Counted from the stretch's first letter, positions 25,357 to 35,131 are shown. The stretch: DNA of 64,000 nucleotides from Micrococcales bacterium (GCA_021287075.1 JAJTBD010000010.1:1-64000); one strand, 5' to 3'. Numbers and translations are program-made. Notes: generated from the letters alone by a model not told the origin.

Positions 25357-26502
25357 GTGTTCAAGACCAAGTCCGAGCGCAAGCAGGACGCCGCTGCCAA
25401 GCACGCGCAGCTGGCTGCCGAGAACGCCCGTGAGGCCGCCCAGGCCCGCCGCGACGAGGCCCAGGCCGCCATCCAGGAGCAGGCCGACAAGGCCCGCGAG
25501 GCGGTCGCCCCCAAGGTCGAGGCCGCCAAGGAGGCCGTGGCCCCCAAGGTCGAGGCCGCCCGTGAGTTCGCCGCCCCCAAGGTGGAGGCCGGCAAGAACA
25601 AGTTCGCCGAGGACGTGCTCCCCGGTGTCGTCAAGGCGCTCGCCGCCGTCGTGTCCGCCTCGGCCGCGACCAAGGCCAAGGCGCAGAGCAAGGCCGCCGA
25701 CGTCGACGCCAGCGCCCTCGCCGACCTGCTCAAGGAGCGCGGCGAGGAGGCCCGCGGCGCCGCCCACGAGGCCAAGGGCCGCTCCGCCGACGCGCTGGCC
25801 GTGCTCCGCGGTGACGCGGTCGCCAAGCCCAAGCGCTCCGGTGGCCAGGGCCTGATCCTGCTCGGCCTCGGTGCGGCTGCCGCCGCGGCGTATGCCGCGT
25901 GGAAGAACTCCCAGCCCAAGGCCGACCCGTGGGCCGTCCCCGCCGACAATCCCTATGGCAAGGGCCTGGTCGACACCGAGCACATCGGCAAGCAGTCGGT
26001 CGGCGACAAGCTGCACGACGCCGCCGACACCGCCAAGGCCAAGGCTGCCGAGGCCAAGGGCGCCGTCGCCGCCAAGGCTGCCGACGCCAAGGACACCGTG
26101 CAGCACAAGGTCGCGGAGCGTCGCGCGGCGCACGTCGACGAGTCCGACACCGCGGTTGCGGCCGGTGTGGGCGCGGCCGCCGCCGCGGGCAGCGATAGCT
26201 ACACCCCGCGCCGTGGCGCCGGCGTCGACGATGTCGAGGGCGGCTCCTATGACCGCGACGTCGAGGAGCGCCTCGGCGGCGACTTCGGCGGCACCCAGGT
26301 CACCGACGTCCCCGCCGACAACGGCGACTCCTGGGGCGGCATCGAGGTCACCACGCTCGAGGAGCTCGGCCAGGGCCCCGGCCAGGCCGACGACGCCCCC
26401 CGCGACGAGACCCTGTCCCCGGAGGAGGCCGCCCGTCTCGACGACGAGCAGCGCCGTGCCGACGAGGCCCGCCGCGACAAGGGCGACGCCGGTCGCTTCT
26501 GA
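25357..26502 (+). CDS. Ala/Lys-rich helical protein with one membrane segment (381 aa)
   Basis: Unknown function. The N-terminal 120 residues form charged helices with an 11-residue repeat (EAVAPKVEAAK, EAVAPKVEAAR, EFAAPKVEAGK). A hydrophobic helix (QGLILLGLGAAAAAAYAAW) is near residues 168-186, a second helical region (KAAEAKGAVAAKAADAKD) follows, and the acidic tail is disordered. GTG 25357 follows AAGGAGG at ideal spacing. In mycobacteria the nearby slot is occupied by the envelope protein gene cwsA. Similarity to CwsA is not visible, so only a general envelope role is suggested. Confidence 0.8.
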   Translation: MFKTKSERKQDAAAKHAQLAAENAREAAQARRDEAQAAIQEQADKAREAVAPKVEAAKEAVAPKVEAAREFAAPKVEAGKNKFAEDVLPGVVKALAAVVSASAATKAKAQSKAADVDASALADLLKERGEEARGAAHEAKGRSADALAVLRGDAVAKPKRSGGQGLILLGLGAAAAAAYAAWKNSQPKADPWAVPADNPYGKGLVDTEHIGKQSVGDKLHDAADTAKAKAAEAKGAVAAKAADAKDTVQHKVAERRAAHVDESDTAVAAGVGAAAAAGSDSYTPRRGAGVDDVEGGSYDRDVEERLGGDFGGTQVTDVPADNGDSWGGIEVTTLEELGQGPGQADDAPRDETLSPEEAARLDDEQRRADEARRDKGDAGRF

Positions 26503-26567
26503 GGTGATGGCCGCGCTGGCGGACCGCCCCCGGGCGGTGCGCACGCGGCATACCTGATCTGATGGCC

Positions 26568-26603
26568 GAAGGCCCGGACCCCCGCTCGGGGGGCCGGGCC
26601 TTC
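26568..26603. terminator. GC-rich terminator hairpin
   Basis: GAAGGCCCGG pairs with CCGGGCCTTC, with an inner CCCCC/GGGGG stem. It stands between the Ala/Lys-rich gene and the following oxidoreductase. Confidence 0.65.
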
Positions 26604-26676
26604 ACCCTGTCCGGCGGCACCCGCCTTGGGCACTGCGCGCATTGCATCCGCGCAGGTCGGCAGCCAGAGTGTGGGG

Positions 26677-29600
26677 ATGACCAAGACCCGCGACTTCCGG
26701 CTCGCCGACCGCTATGAGCTCGACGAGGGCGAGGTGCTGCTCTCGGGCCTGCAGGCCCTCGTGCGGGTGCCGTTGGCGCAGCGGGCGATCGACGCCGCCG
26801 CGGGGCTGGACACGCGCACGCTCATCTCCGGCTATGAGGGCTCGCCGCTGGGCGGCTATGACCTGGAGCTCCAGCGGCGCGCGGGCATGATGGACGCGGC
26901 GGGCGTGGTGTTCCGCCCGGCCGTCAACGAGGAGCTGGCGGCCAACGCCGTGCAGGGAAGCCAGCTCGCCGCCACGCTCGAGAGTTTCAACCACGACGGG
27001 GTCGTCGGCGTCTGGTATGGCAAGGCCCCGGGACTCGACCGGGCGACCGACGCGATCCGCCACGGCGCGCTCGGCGGCGCCTCCCGGCACGGCGGGGTCA
27101 TCATGCTCGTCGGCGACGACTCGACCGCCAAGTCCTCGACCGTGCCGTCGAGCTCGGAGACCGCGATGGCCGAGGTCGGCCTGGCCGTCCTCTCCCCCGC
27201 CGACCCGCAGGAGGTCCTCGACCTGAGCCTGCACGGGGTGGCGCTCTCGCGCTTCTCAGGGATGTGGGCCGGCATCAAACTGGCCACCAATGTCGTCGAC
27301 GGGTCGGCGACGGTGCGGGTGCGCACCCCGCAGATCGCGCCGGTCGAGCCCTCCCGCGAGATCGACGGCACGGACTTCCACCACGAGGTGTCCGGGCGCT
27401 TCCTCGGCCCCAACCTCGCCGTGCTCGAGCAGAGCGCGGTCGGCCCGCGGGCCGAGCTGGCCCTGCGCTATGCCCGCGCCAACGGCCTCAACCTCGTCCA
27501 CGGCGACGAGGGTGGGCGGGTCGGCATCATCACAGCGGGTATGCCGCACCACGACGTCCTCGAGGCCCTCACCTCTCTCGGGATCTCGCCAGACGCACTG
27601 GGACACAGCGGCATCCGCATCCTCAAACTCGGTCTGGTCGCCCCCCTCGACGCCGAGCTGGTGCGCTCCTTTGCCGAGGGTCTCGATGCCGTCGTGGTCG
27701 TCGAGGAGAAGCGACCCTTCATCGAACTGGCCGTCAAGGACGCGCTCTATGGGTCCTCGATCCCGGTGTGGGGCAAGGGGACTCCCGACGGCGCGCCACT
27801 GCTGCGGGCGTGGGGCGACCTGCCGCCGCATGTCATCGCCGAGGCCATCGCTCCCGTCCTGCGGGAGCGGGGCGTGCTGCCCGAGGAGGCTCCCCCGCAG
27901 GGGGCACCCGACGGCGGGGCGGGCTCGGGCATCGGTGGCGCCGCGGCATACTCCACGGCGAAGCCCACGACCTCGGCGCCGGGAGGGCGCACGCAGCTGC
28001 CGCTCGCGGTGCGCACCCCGTATTTCTGCTCCGGCTGCCCGCACAACCGCTCGACGCAGGTCCCGGCGGGGAGCCTGGTCGGCGCGGGCATCGGGTGCCA
28101 CGCGCTGGTCGCCTATGTCGATCCCGAGCGCGCCGGCGAGATCACCGGTCTGTGCCAGATGGGCGGCGAGGGCGCGGCGTGGATCGGCATGGCGCCGTTC
28201 GTCTCGCGCACCCACCTCGTGCAGAACCTCGGCGACGGCACCTTCCACCACTCCGGCTCGCTCGCCGTGCGCGCCGCGATCGCGGCCGGGGTGCACATGA
28301 CCTACAAGATCCTCTACAACGGCCATGTCGCGATGACCGGCGGGCAGGACGCGGTCGGCAGCATGCCCGTGCCGCAGCTGGTGCAGTCGCTGCTCGCCGA
28401 GGGGGCCGCCAGGGTCGCCATCACCACCGACGAGCCCGAGCGTTATCGCGGTGTGCGATTGCCCGCCGGCGTGCGGGTCCACCACCGCGACAGGCTGATC
28501 GAGGTGCAGGAGGAGCTGTCCGAGGTCGACGGTGTCACCGTCCTGATCCACGACCAGGAGTGCGCGACCGAGCTGCGTCGCCAGCGCAAGCGCGGTCTGG
28601 TGCAGGCGCCCTCGACCAGGGTCTTCATCAACACCCGGGTCTGCGAGGGCTGCGGCGACTGTGGCGCGAAGTCCAACTGCCTGTCGGTCGTGCCGGTCGA
28701 CAGCGAGTTCGGCCGCAAGACCCAGATCAACCAGGCGACGTGCAACAGCGACTACTCCTGCCTCGACGGCGACTGCCCGTCCTTCCTCACCGTCGAGCCG
28801 GCAGGTGAGGTCGCGAGCGTCATTTCGAACACGCTCGCGGCCGACCACATCCCCGCTCCCCCCGTCAACGAGGCGACGCGGGTCAACCTGCGCGCCATGG
28901 GGATTGGCGGCACCGGCATCGTCACGACCGCCCAGGTGCTGGCCGTCGCCGCGACCACCGCCGGGCTGCACGTGCGCAGCCTCGACATGATGGGCCTGTC
29001 GCAGAAGGGTGGCGCCGTCGTCTCCGACCTGCGCCTCTCGCGCGACCCGATCGACGGCGCCAACAAGCTCGAGCCCGGCACCTGCGATGTCTATCTCGGC
29101 AGCGACCTGCTCGTCGCGGCCGACGAGCGCAACCTCGCGGTCGTCTCTCCCGACCGGACCGTCAGCGTGCTGTCGACCTCAGCGGTGCCCACCGGCGCGA
29201 TGGTCTCCGACGTCGGGACGACCTTCCCCGCCGTCGAGGGCGTCGCCGCCTCCGTGCGGGCCCAGTCGCGCGATCTCATCGCCGCCGACGCTCGCGGTCT
29301 GTGCGAGGGCCTCTTCGGCGGCGACCAGCTGGCCAACACCTTCCTGCTCGGCATGGCCGCCCAGCTCGGGGTGCTGCCCTTCGGTCTCGAGCACGTCGAG
29401 GATGCCCTGCGACAGAACGGTGTCGCCGTCGAGGCCAACCTCCAGGCCTTCCGCTGGGGACGGCTGCTGGTGACCGACCGGACACGCGTCGAGCAGGCGG
29501 CCGCGCGGCATACCCCCGCGGCGGGGTCGGCCGAGCCGAGCCCTGCAGCCCGTGCCCTCGCCGCGGGCGTGCTGGTGGGCGGCGACGACGATCTCGGCGA

Positions 29601-30210
29601 GGTGCTCACCCGCCGGGTCGATGAGCTGATGTCCTATCAGGACAAGCGGTATGCCGCGGAGTACGTCCGCCACGTCGCCGGGCTCTACGCGCGCGAGCGC
29701 GATGCGGTCGGGGGCTGCTCTCTCGCAACACAGTTCGCGTGGGGCCTGCACAAGCTGATGGCCTACAAGGACGAATACGAGGTGGCCCGCCTCTCGACCG
29801 ACCCGGCGCTGGAGAAGGCGGTCAAGGCACAGTTCGGGGCCGAGGCCACCTACTCCTTCCGGCTGCACCCGCCGATGCTGCGGGCCCTGGGGATGGAGGG
29901 CAAGATGTCGCTGCCCGCAGCCGTCTCCCGCCCGGCGCTGGCGGCCCTGGCCCGGGGCCGGCGGCTGCGTGGCACGCCCATGGACCCCTTCGGGCGGGCG
30001 CGGGTGCGTCAGGTCGAGCGCTCCCTGATCGACGACTACATCCGCGCCGCCGCCCGCGCCACTGCCGTCCTGACCCCCGCCAACGCCGAGCAGGTGCGCG
30101 AGCTGCTCGCGCTGCCCGACATGGTCCGCGGCTACGAGGAGATCAAGCTGGCCAATGTCGCCGCCTTCCGCGCCGAGGTGCAGCGACGGCTGCAGGCGCT
30201 CGGCGCCTGA
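26677..30210 (+). CDS. Indolepyruvate ferredoxin oxidoreductase, fused alpha-beta type (1177 aa)
   Basis: Oxidatively decarboxylates aryl pyruvates to acyl-CoA with ferredoxin as acceptor. The N-terminal pyrimidine-binding region contains GYEGSPLGGYD. The TPP-binding core follows near residues 480-560 (CQMGGEGAAWIGMAPF, and NGHVAMTGGQDAVG). A cysteine cluster (CEGCGDCGAKSNC) is consistent with iron-sulfur binding. The C-terminal part is the gamma-type catalytic subunit (AMGIGGTGIVTTAQV). ATG 26677 follows GTGGGG. Stand-alone gene of normal length for this fused family. Confidence 0.92.
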   Translation: MTKTRDFRLADRYELDEGEVLLSGLQALVRVPLAQRAIDAAAGLDTRTLISGYEGSPLGGYDLELQRRAGMMDAAGVVFRPAVNEELAANAVQGSQLAATLESFNHDGVVGVWYGKAPGLDRATDAIRHGALGGASRHGGVIMLVGDDSTAKSSTVPSSSETAMAEVGLAVLSPADPQEVLDLSLHGVALSRFSGMWAGIKLATNVVDGSATVRVRTPQIAPVEPSREIDGTDFHHEVSGRFLGPNLAVLEQSAVGPRAELALRYARANGLNLVHGDEGGRVGIITAGMPHHDVLEALTSLGISPDALGHSGIRILKLGLVAPLDAELVRSFAEGLDAVVVVEEKRPFIELAVKDALYGSSIPVWGKGTPDGAPLLRAWGDLPPHVIAEAIAPVLRERGVLPEEAPPQGAPDGGAGSGIGGAAAYSTAKPTTSAPGGRTQLPLAVRTPYFCSGCPHNRSTQVPAGSLVGAGIGCHALVAYVDPERAGEITGLCQMGGEGAAWIGMAPFVSRTHLVQNLGDGTFHHSGSLAVRAAIAAGVHMTYKILYNGHVAMTGGQDAVGSMPVPQLVQSLLAEGAARVAITTDEPERYRGVRLPAGVRVHHRDRLIEVQEELSEVDGVTVLIHDQECATELRRQRKRGLVQAPSTRVFINTRVCEGCGDCGAKSNCLSVVPVDSEFGRKTQINQATCNSDYSCLDGDCPSFLTVEPAGEVASVISNTLAADHIPAPPVNEATRVNLRAMGIGGTGIVTTAQVLAVAATTAGLHVRSLDMMGLSQKGGAVVSDLRLSRDPIDGANKLEPGTCDVYLGSDLLVAADERNLAVVSPDRTVSVLSTSAVPTGAMVSDVGTTFPAVEGVAASVRAQSRDLIAADARGLCEGLFGGDQLANTFLLGMAAQLGVLPFGLEHVEDALRQNGVAVEANLQAFRWGRLLVTDRTRVEQAAARHTPAAGSAEPSPAARALAAGVLVGGDDDLGEVLTRRVDELMSYQDKRYAAEYVRHVAGLYARERDAVGGCSLATQFAWGLHKLMAYKDEYEVARLSTDPALEKAVKAQFGAEATYSFRLHPPMLRALGMEGKMSLPAAVSRPALAALARGRRLRGTPMDPFGRARVRQVERSLIDDYIRAAARATAVLTPANAEQVRELLALPDMVRGYEEIKLANVAAFRAEVQRRLQALGA

Positions 30211-30288
30211 GTCGGGCCCGGCGCTTGGGGGCGGGCGTCACCCGGGCGGGGGTGCCTCGGCATACCCGCTCGGGCCGAGACTGGTCCG

Positions 30289-31074
30289 ATGACCTCCGCT
30301 GACTCCACGCGCCGAGTCCTGATCACCGGGGCGGGTGGCGACGTCGCGACCGCGGTCTCCCCCGGTCTGGCCGAGCACTACGCGCTGACCCTCACCGACG
30401 CCGACCCGGAGGTCCTGGCCGAGGGCGTCGAGCGGCTCGACGTGCGGGATGCCGACGCGGTCGCCGTCGCGTGCGAGGGCATCGACGCCATCGTCCACCT
30501 CGCTGGCGCAGCCTCGCCCGAGTCCGACTGGGAGAGTGTGCTTGACCTCAACATCGTCGGCACGCGCGGGGTGCTCGAGGGCGCCCAGCGCGCGGGCGTG
30601 CGACGGGTGGTGCTTGCCTCGTCCAACCACGTGACCGGTGGCTATGACCGCGACGGCGAGTGGCCCATCGACGCACGTCAGCCCGTGCGCCCCGACAGCC
30701 TCTATGGGGTGAGCAAGGCCTTCGGCGAGGCGCTGAGCCGCTTCTATGCCGACTTCCACGGCCTGTCGGTGATCGCCCTGCGGATCGGCTGGGTCACGGG
30801 GGATATCGGCGCGGTTGGCGATGAGGAGATCATGTCGGCGCTGTGGCTCAGCGAGCGCGACGCGACCGAGGTCATCCGCTGCGCGATCGAGGCTCCGGTC
30901 CACTTCGGCATCTACTATGCCGTCTCCGACAACCCCAACCGGCGGTGGGATCTCACCTCCACGATGCTCGATCTGGGCTATCGCCCCAAAGACAGCTGGT
31001 ATGCCGCGGCCGGCCTCCGCGAGGACGTCCGGACTGGCGGTCATCCCGTCCGCGGGAACTGGCCCCGCGACTGA
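30289..31074 (+). CDS. NAD(P)-dependent epimerase/dehydrogenase, uronate-dehydrogenase-like (261 aa)
   Basis: Extended short-chain dehydrogenase. The Rossmann motif is in VLITGAGGDVATAV, the catalytic Tyr and Lys in YGVSKAFGE (near 141-145), and the active-site Ser in ASSNHVTGG. The short length and the SNHV..GGY motif resemble uronate dehydrogenases, but the substrate is an inference. ATG 30289 has only a weak ribosome site. Single gene between the indolepyruvate oxidoreductase and the convergent cation pump. Confidence 0.88.
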   Translation: MTSADSTRRVLITGAGGDVATAVSPGLAEHYALTLTDADPEVLAEGVERLDVRDADAVAVACEGIDAIVHLAGAASPESDWESVLDLNIVGTRGVLEGAQRAGVRRVVLASSNHVTGGYDRDGEWPIDARQPVRPDSLYGVSKAFGEALSRFYADFHGLSVIALRIGWVTGDIGAVGDEEIMSALWLSERDATEVIRCAIEAPVHFGIYYAVSDNPNRRWDLTSTMLDLGYRPKDSWYAAAGLREDVRTGGHPVRGNWPRD

Positions 31075-31086
31075 CTCTCATCCGGC

Positions 31087-31113
31087 GCGTTCGTGCCCAA
31101 CTGGGCTGATGCG
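31087..31113. repeat. Dispersed intergenic repeat copy
   Basis: GCGTTCGTGCCCAACTGGGC followed by TGATGCG matches the GTGCCCAANTGGGC core of the family at 19154, 20044 and 58059. It lies between two convergent genes. Confidence 0.45.
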
Positions 31114-31165
31114 TGGCGCGCGCCCCGTGAGCCGCGAGCCGCTGGATCTGCCACCCCCGCCCAGC

Positions 31166-32158
31166 TCATTGCTGGTCGGCGCGGGCGTCCGGGACATCGT
31201 GGGTGTCGGGCAGCTGGAGCAGGGGGGTGATCGAGACGTCGGCGACCTTCCAGTCGAGGTCGCGGACCGCCTCGGCGGCCTCCTCCACCCGATGGGCGGG
31301 CACCACGCCATCCCGCGGCCGGACGAACGCGTCGACATGGAACAGGTGCCCCTGATCGCGCACCCGCACCCGCGCGTCGGCGACCCACGGCTGGTGGACG
31401 AGCGTCTCGTGGACCTGGGCGACCAGCGGGTGGGTGTGCTCGCTGTCGTAGGTCCGGGCGCGGCCGTCCATGAGTGAGCGCGCCGCGAACTTCACGTTGG
31501 ACCAGCCGTCGCGCACGATCGAGAGGGCAATGGCGATGGCGACCGCGGCGTCGGCCCACCAGAGGCCCAGACCGATGCCGATAATCCCGGCGACGGTGCC
31601 GCCGGCCGTCATCCAGTCGGCCTTCTGCATGTCGGCGTCGGCAAAGAGCACGCGGTCGTGCAGTTTCTCCGCCAGCGGCATCTTGAGCCGGCCGAGGATG
31701 ACCGGCCCGATGCCGGTATAGAACATGGCGGCGATCATCACCCACCCGGCCCACACCGTGTGGCCGAAGAGGTGCATGGTGCCGATGGGCGGGTGCTCGC
31801 CCTTGACCAGTCCCATCCCCGAGTCGACGATGAGAAAGACGCCCATGATCAGCAGGGCCACCGCGGCCGCGAGGTGGCCGCTCGCGACGGCACGGTGGCG
31901 GCCATAGGGGTGCTCCGGCGACGGCGGCTTGCCGGCCTCGCGCACCGCGGCGAGGAAGGCGATCGACGGGACGAAGCCGAGCATGTCCTCGATCCACGCG
32001 GCCTTCATGGCCTGCGAGGAGCCCATGACCGAGAAGACCACGGCCACACAGGTCGCCATGTAGGCGATCGTGATCCACTCCAGGCGCTTGGCCTTGCCCA
32101 GCGCCTGCCGCTGCTCGGCGGGCAGGCTGGTCGCGCCAAAGTTGACTTCCTTGCTCAC
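31166..32158 (-). CDS. Cation diffusion facilitator family transporter (330 aa)
   Basis: Exports divalent metal ions across the membrane, probably by proton antiport. About six hydrophobic segments precede a cytoplasmic ferredoxin-like domain (about 235-310) that regulates the family. Metal-site candidates are ADADMQKADWMTAGG in the fifth helix region and HPYGRHRAV in the loop. Metal specificity cannot be told. Overlaps the upstream lipoprotein gene by 4 nt. Confidence 0.88.
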   Translation of the reverse strand: MSKEVNFGATSLPAEQRQALGKAKRLEWITIAYMATCVAVVFSVMGSSQAMKAAWIEDMLGFVPSIAFLAAVREAGKPPSPEHPYGRHRAVASGHLAAAVALLIMGVFLIVDSGMGLVKGEHPPIGTMHLFGHTVWAGWVMIAAMFYTGIGPVILGRLKMPLAEKLHDRVLFADADMQKADWMTAGGTVAGIIGIGLGLWWADAAVAIAIALSIVRDGWSNVKFAARSLMDGRARTYDSEHTHPLVAQVHETLVHQPWVADARVRVRDQGHLFHVDAFVRPRDGVVPAHRVEEAAEAVRDLDWKVADVSITPLLQLPDTHDVPDARADQQ

Positions 32159-32646
32159 GGCTGCCCTCCCCCGTGGGTGTCAAGCCACCGCTCGAGGTCG
32201 GTGAGCAGCGCGTTCTCCCCCGGCGGGACCGCGAGCACGTGGGACTCGGTCTTGCCCTTGTCGTCCTTGTCCTCGATATAGGGCCGGGTGAGGGCGGCCT
32301 TGGACTTCCACGGGCTCTTGGAGGTGATCCCTGCCGCGACGATGTCGAGTTTGCCCTCCTCGAGGTCCTTGATGAGGGCCTCCTCGGAGCCGACGGTCCA
32401 CTCGACCTCGGCACCGAGCGTCGCGGCATACCTCGTGATGAGCTCGGGCTCGCTGCCGACGGGGTCGGCGTCGGGAGAACTGACCTCCACATAGGGCGGG
32501 TTGGGCGAGACGCCGGCACGCAGCTGCTTGCTCGAGCGGATGCGCTCCTTGGTGTCGTTGGGATCGGCCGGGAATCCCCCACTGCCACAAGCGGTCAGCG
32601 TCGCGCAGGCCACCAGGGCGGCGAGCCCCCGGGAGGCTCTGCTCAC
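32155..32646 (-). CDS. Short solute-binding-protein-like lipoprotein (163 aa)
   Basis: A signal peptide with lipobox LTAC (Cys near residue 20) is followed by a region like the amino-acid-binding SBP family 3: LRAGVSPNPPYVE, EPELITRYAATLGAEVEW and DIVAAGITSKSPW. At 163 residues it covers only the first lobe plus a short tail, well under the usual 250. It is not accompanied by permease genes. It overlaps the CDF pump and the upstream nnrD, so it may serve a different role than transport. Confidence 0.8.
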   Translation of the reverse strand: MSRASRGLAALVACATLTACGSGGFPADPNDTKERIRSSKQLRAGVSPNPPYVEVSSPDADPVGSEPELITRYAATLGAEVEWTVGSEEALIKDLEEGKLDIVAAGITSKSPWKSKAALTRPYIEDKDDKGKTESHVLAVPPGENALLTDLERWLDTHGGGQP

Positions 32647-33518
32647 AGCTCCACCTCGGCCAGGGCGTGTGGGAGCTCGAGGGGGAGCTGTCTGGCGAGG
32701 AAGCCCACCGGGCCGACCTCCGAGGCGAGGCGCTCACCGGCCCGACCGTGCAGATAGGACGCCCACACCGCCGCCTGAGCGGGGTCGGCGCCACGGCTGA
32801 CCATGCCCGCGACCGCTCCGGCAAGCACGTCCCCCGAGCCCGAGGTCGCCATGCCGGGGGTGCCGGAGTCGTTGCGCCACAGCCGATCTGGCTGGGCGGG
32901 GTCGGCGATGTATGAGGTGCTGGCACCCGAGACCACCACGGCACCCGACGTGGTCGCCAGCTCCCGGACCGCCTCGGGCAGGTCGAGGTCGCCCTCGTCG
33001 CGGGCGAGCGTGCGGGCCAGCTCGGTCGTGTTGGGCGTCAGGACCGCACGCCCGTCGAGGTGTGCGACGCACTCCCTGTCAGCGGTGACGGCAGCCATGC
33101 CGAGCGCGTCGATGACCACGGGCACGTCGACCTGTGGGAGCAGCCGCAGGAGCAGGGCGCTGGCGTCCTTGGGGTCGAGCATCCCCGGGCCGACGAGCAG
33201 CGCGTCGACATCCTCTGCGGCAGAGGCGATCTCGTCAGCAGCCTCGGCGGCGATGTCGCCGCCGTCGCACGTGGGCAGTCCGATGACGAGGGCCTCGGGC
33301 ACGGCGACGGACAGCGCGGTGGCGGTGTGGTCGACGGTGGCGATCTGGAGCTTGCCGGCGCCGACCCGCAGCGCGGCCTCGGCCGAGAGCAGGACCGCGC
33401 CGGGCGTGCCGGCGCTGCCACCCACGATGAGGATGCGCGCGGTCGACTTGTCACCCTGACTCGCCGGGAGCAGCCACTCCCGCAGCACGGCGGGGGTGAC
33501 GACGACCGGCTCAGTCAT
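32643..33518 (-). CDS. nnrD: ADP/ATP-dependent NAD(P)H-hydrate dehydratase (291 aa)
   Basis: Repairs hydrated NAD(P)H. A ribokinase-like fold with LIVGGSAGTPGAVLLSAEAA, the conserved VLTPNTTELARTL and the ATP-binding/catalytic SGSGDVLAGAVAGM near residue 235. The N-terminal epimerase domain found in fused forms is absent. ATG 33518 overlaps the stop of the upstream phosphatase gene (ATGACTGA, 33511-33518), so translation is coupled. Full length for the stand-alone enzyme. Confidence 0.93.
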   Translation of the reverse strand: MTEPVVVTPAVLREWLLPASQGDKSTARILIVGGSAGTPGAVLLSAEAALRVGAGKLQIATVDHTATALSVAVPEALVIGLPTCDGGDIAAEAADEIASAAEDVDALLVGPGMLDPKDASALLLRLLPQVDVPVVIDALGMAAVTADRECVAHLDGRAVLTPNTTELARTLARDEGDLDLPEAVRELATTSGAVVVSGASTSYIADPAQPDRLWRNDSGTPGMATSGSGDVLAGAVAGMVSRGADPAQAAVWASYLHGRAGERLASEVGPVGFLARQLPLELPHALAEVEL

Positions 33519-34317
33519 CCCGATCGCCCTGTCCGTGCGGGGTCTCCCGCGTGGTCGGCGAGCCGGACTGCTCGATGTGGGTGGTTTCGGCATAGACGTC
33601 GAGCTCGAGCGCCCCTCCCTCGCCGCGCACATAACGCGTGACCGAGCAGTTGGGCAGCGGGGTGTCCTTGTCGGTGCCGAGGACCTCGCTCTCGTCCATG
33701 CCCTCCAGCACATAGCGGAAGGCCATGATCACGGCCTGGTGGCTGAAGACCCAGACGACCTCATCGTGATACTCCGCGCGGATGTCGGTCAGGATGCTGC
33801 GCACCCGGAAGATGACGTCGGTCCAGCTCTCACCCCCGAGCGGGCGGTAGTAGAACTTGCCGACGTGGTCGCGGCGGGCCGCCTCCTCGGGCATGGTCTC
33901 GCGGATGCCCTTCCCGGTCAGCCCGTCCAGCGCACCGAGGTCGCGCTCACGCAGGCGCTCGTCGAGGACGGGCACGAGACCGGTGCCCTCCAGCGAGATC
34001 CGGGCCGTCTCGGCCGCCCGCACATAGGGCGAGGACAGCACGACCTGCGGCCGCGTCTCACCCTCGAGCCCCTCGATGAGGGAGCGGACGGCGCGGGCCT
34101 GCCCCTCGCCGTCCTCCGACAGGGGGGTGTCGGCGTCGCGGGTGTCGAGCTCGAGCCGGCCGAGACCCTTCTCGCGGGCCGCCGCGTCAGCGAGGTTGCC
34201 CATGCTCTGTCCATGGCGCACGAGCACGAGCTGCGTGGGCGCCCGTCGGCGTCCGGCGGAGACATCGCGGTCGGTGCCGCCTTCGCGCTGGCCCTGCTGG
34301 TCGGGGTGCTCGCTCAT
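33511..34317 (-). CDS. Histidine phosphatase family protein (268 aa)
   Basis: Phosphoglycerate-mutase-like phosphohydrolase. The phosphohistidine motif LVLVRHGQSMGN is near residue 30, with a second catalytic His in VFSHQAVIMAF and Arg/Glu in SSPYVRAAETA and ERDLGALDG. ATG 34317 is chosen because AGGAGGACC immediately precedes it. Substrate unknown. Overlaps nnrD by 8 nt. Confidence 0.9.
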   Translation of the reverse strand: MSEHPDQQGQREGGTDRDVSAGRRRAPTQLVLVRHGQSMGNLADAAAREKGLGRLELDTRDADTPLSEDGEGQARAVRSLIEGLEGETRPQVVLSSPYVRAAETARISLEGTGLVPVLDERLRERDLGALDGLTGKGIRETMPEEAARRDHVGKFYYRPLGGESWTDVIFRVRSILTDIRAEYHDEVVWVFSHQAVIMAFRYVLEGMDESEVLGTDKDTPLPNCSVTRYVRGEGGALELDVYAETTHIEQSGSPTTRETPHGQGDRDD

Positions 34318-34407
34318 GGTCCTCCTCGCGCCGGCCTGGTCGTGGGCGTCCTCCATCCTCCCGAGCAGGTAGCCGCGCGGGCACACCCCTGTGGGTGCGG
34401 CGCGTGC

Positions 34408-35131
34408 TCAGCCCAGGTGCTCGAGGATCCCCCGGGCCACCGCTGCGGCCGGGCCGGTGCGCGCCCGGGCGTGGCCGGCCCCGGCCCACAGGTGCACCCG
34501 CTCGGGGTTGCCGGTGGCCTTGCCGTGGGCGCGCAGTGGTGCGGTCGCAAAGTGCACCTGCGGGTATGCCGCGGGCGCACCCTCGCAGTGCCGCTCGGTC
34601 CAGGCAGTTGTCAGGGCCCGCGCCGAGCGACCGGTGAAGCAGCGGGTGACGACCGTCCCGGCGGGGGAGCCGAGGGCCTCCTTGTGTACGTCGGCCGTGC
34701 CCGCCTCTGTGGTGCGCAGGAAGGCGCTGCCGCATGCCACCGCGTCGGCGCCTGCGGCCAGCACCTCCCGGGCGTCGTCGGCGTCCATGATCCCTCCGGC
34801 GGCGACGATGAGCAGGCCTGCGCGGGAACGGATCACACGCACGAGGTTGACGGTGTGCAGCTGCGTCTCGCCGGTGTCGCCGGGGCCACCACGATGTCCG
34901 CCGGCCTCCCAGCCCTGGGCGACGATCAGGTCAAAGCCGAGCTCCTCCGCCTGCGGGACGTCCGTGGGGTCCTTGAGCGACATCCATGCCTCGACACCGG
35001 CCGCCTTGACGGTCGCGACATTCTCGGCCGGCGGCCAAGGGGAAGCCGCCCGCCTCGGCGACCGCCGCCGCGAGCGCGACCGTGGACGGGCCACCGGCCA
35101 CGGGAGCAAGCATGAGCCGCGTGTCGATCAT
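34408..35131 (-). pseudogene. Nitronate monooxygenase with an internal deletion and frameshift
   Basis: The normal N-terminus is present (ATG 35131, MIDTRLMLAPVAGGPSTVAL, through AEAGGF). It then runs, at about 35040, into a different frame that resumes at PAENVATVKAAGVEAWMSL and continues to the end with GWEAGGHRGG and the FMN-site AAGGIMDADDAR. Relative to full-length nitronate monooxygenases (about 320 aa), roughly 80-90 residues around the first FMN-binding part are missing. An FMN enzyme without this part should be inactive. Confidence 0.7.

Noticed and set aside
26626..26676. Upstream extension of the indolepyruvate oxidoreductase start
   Set aside because: ATG 26677 has a GTGGGG site and begins the conserved N-terminus; the extension has no support.
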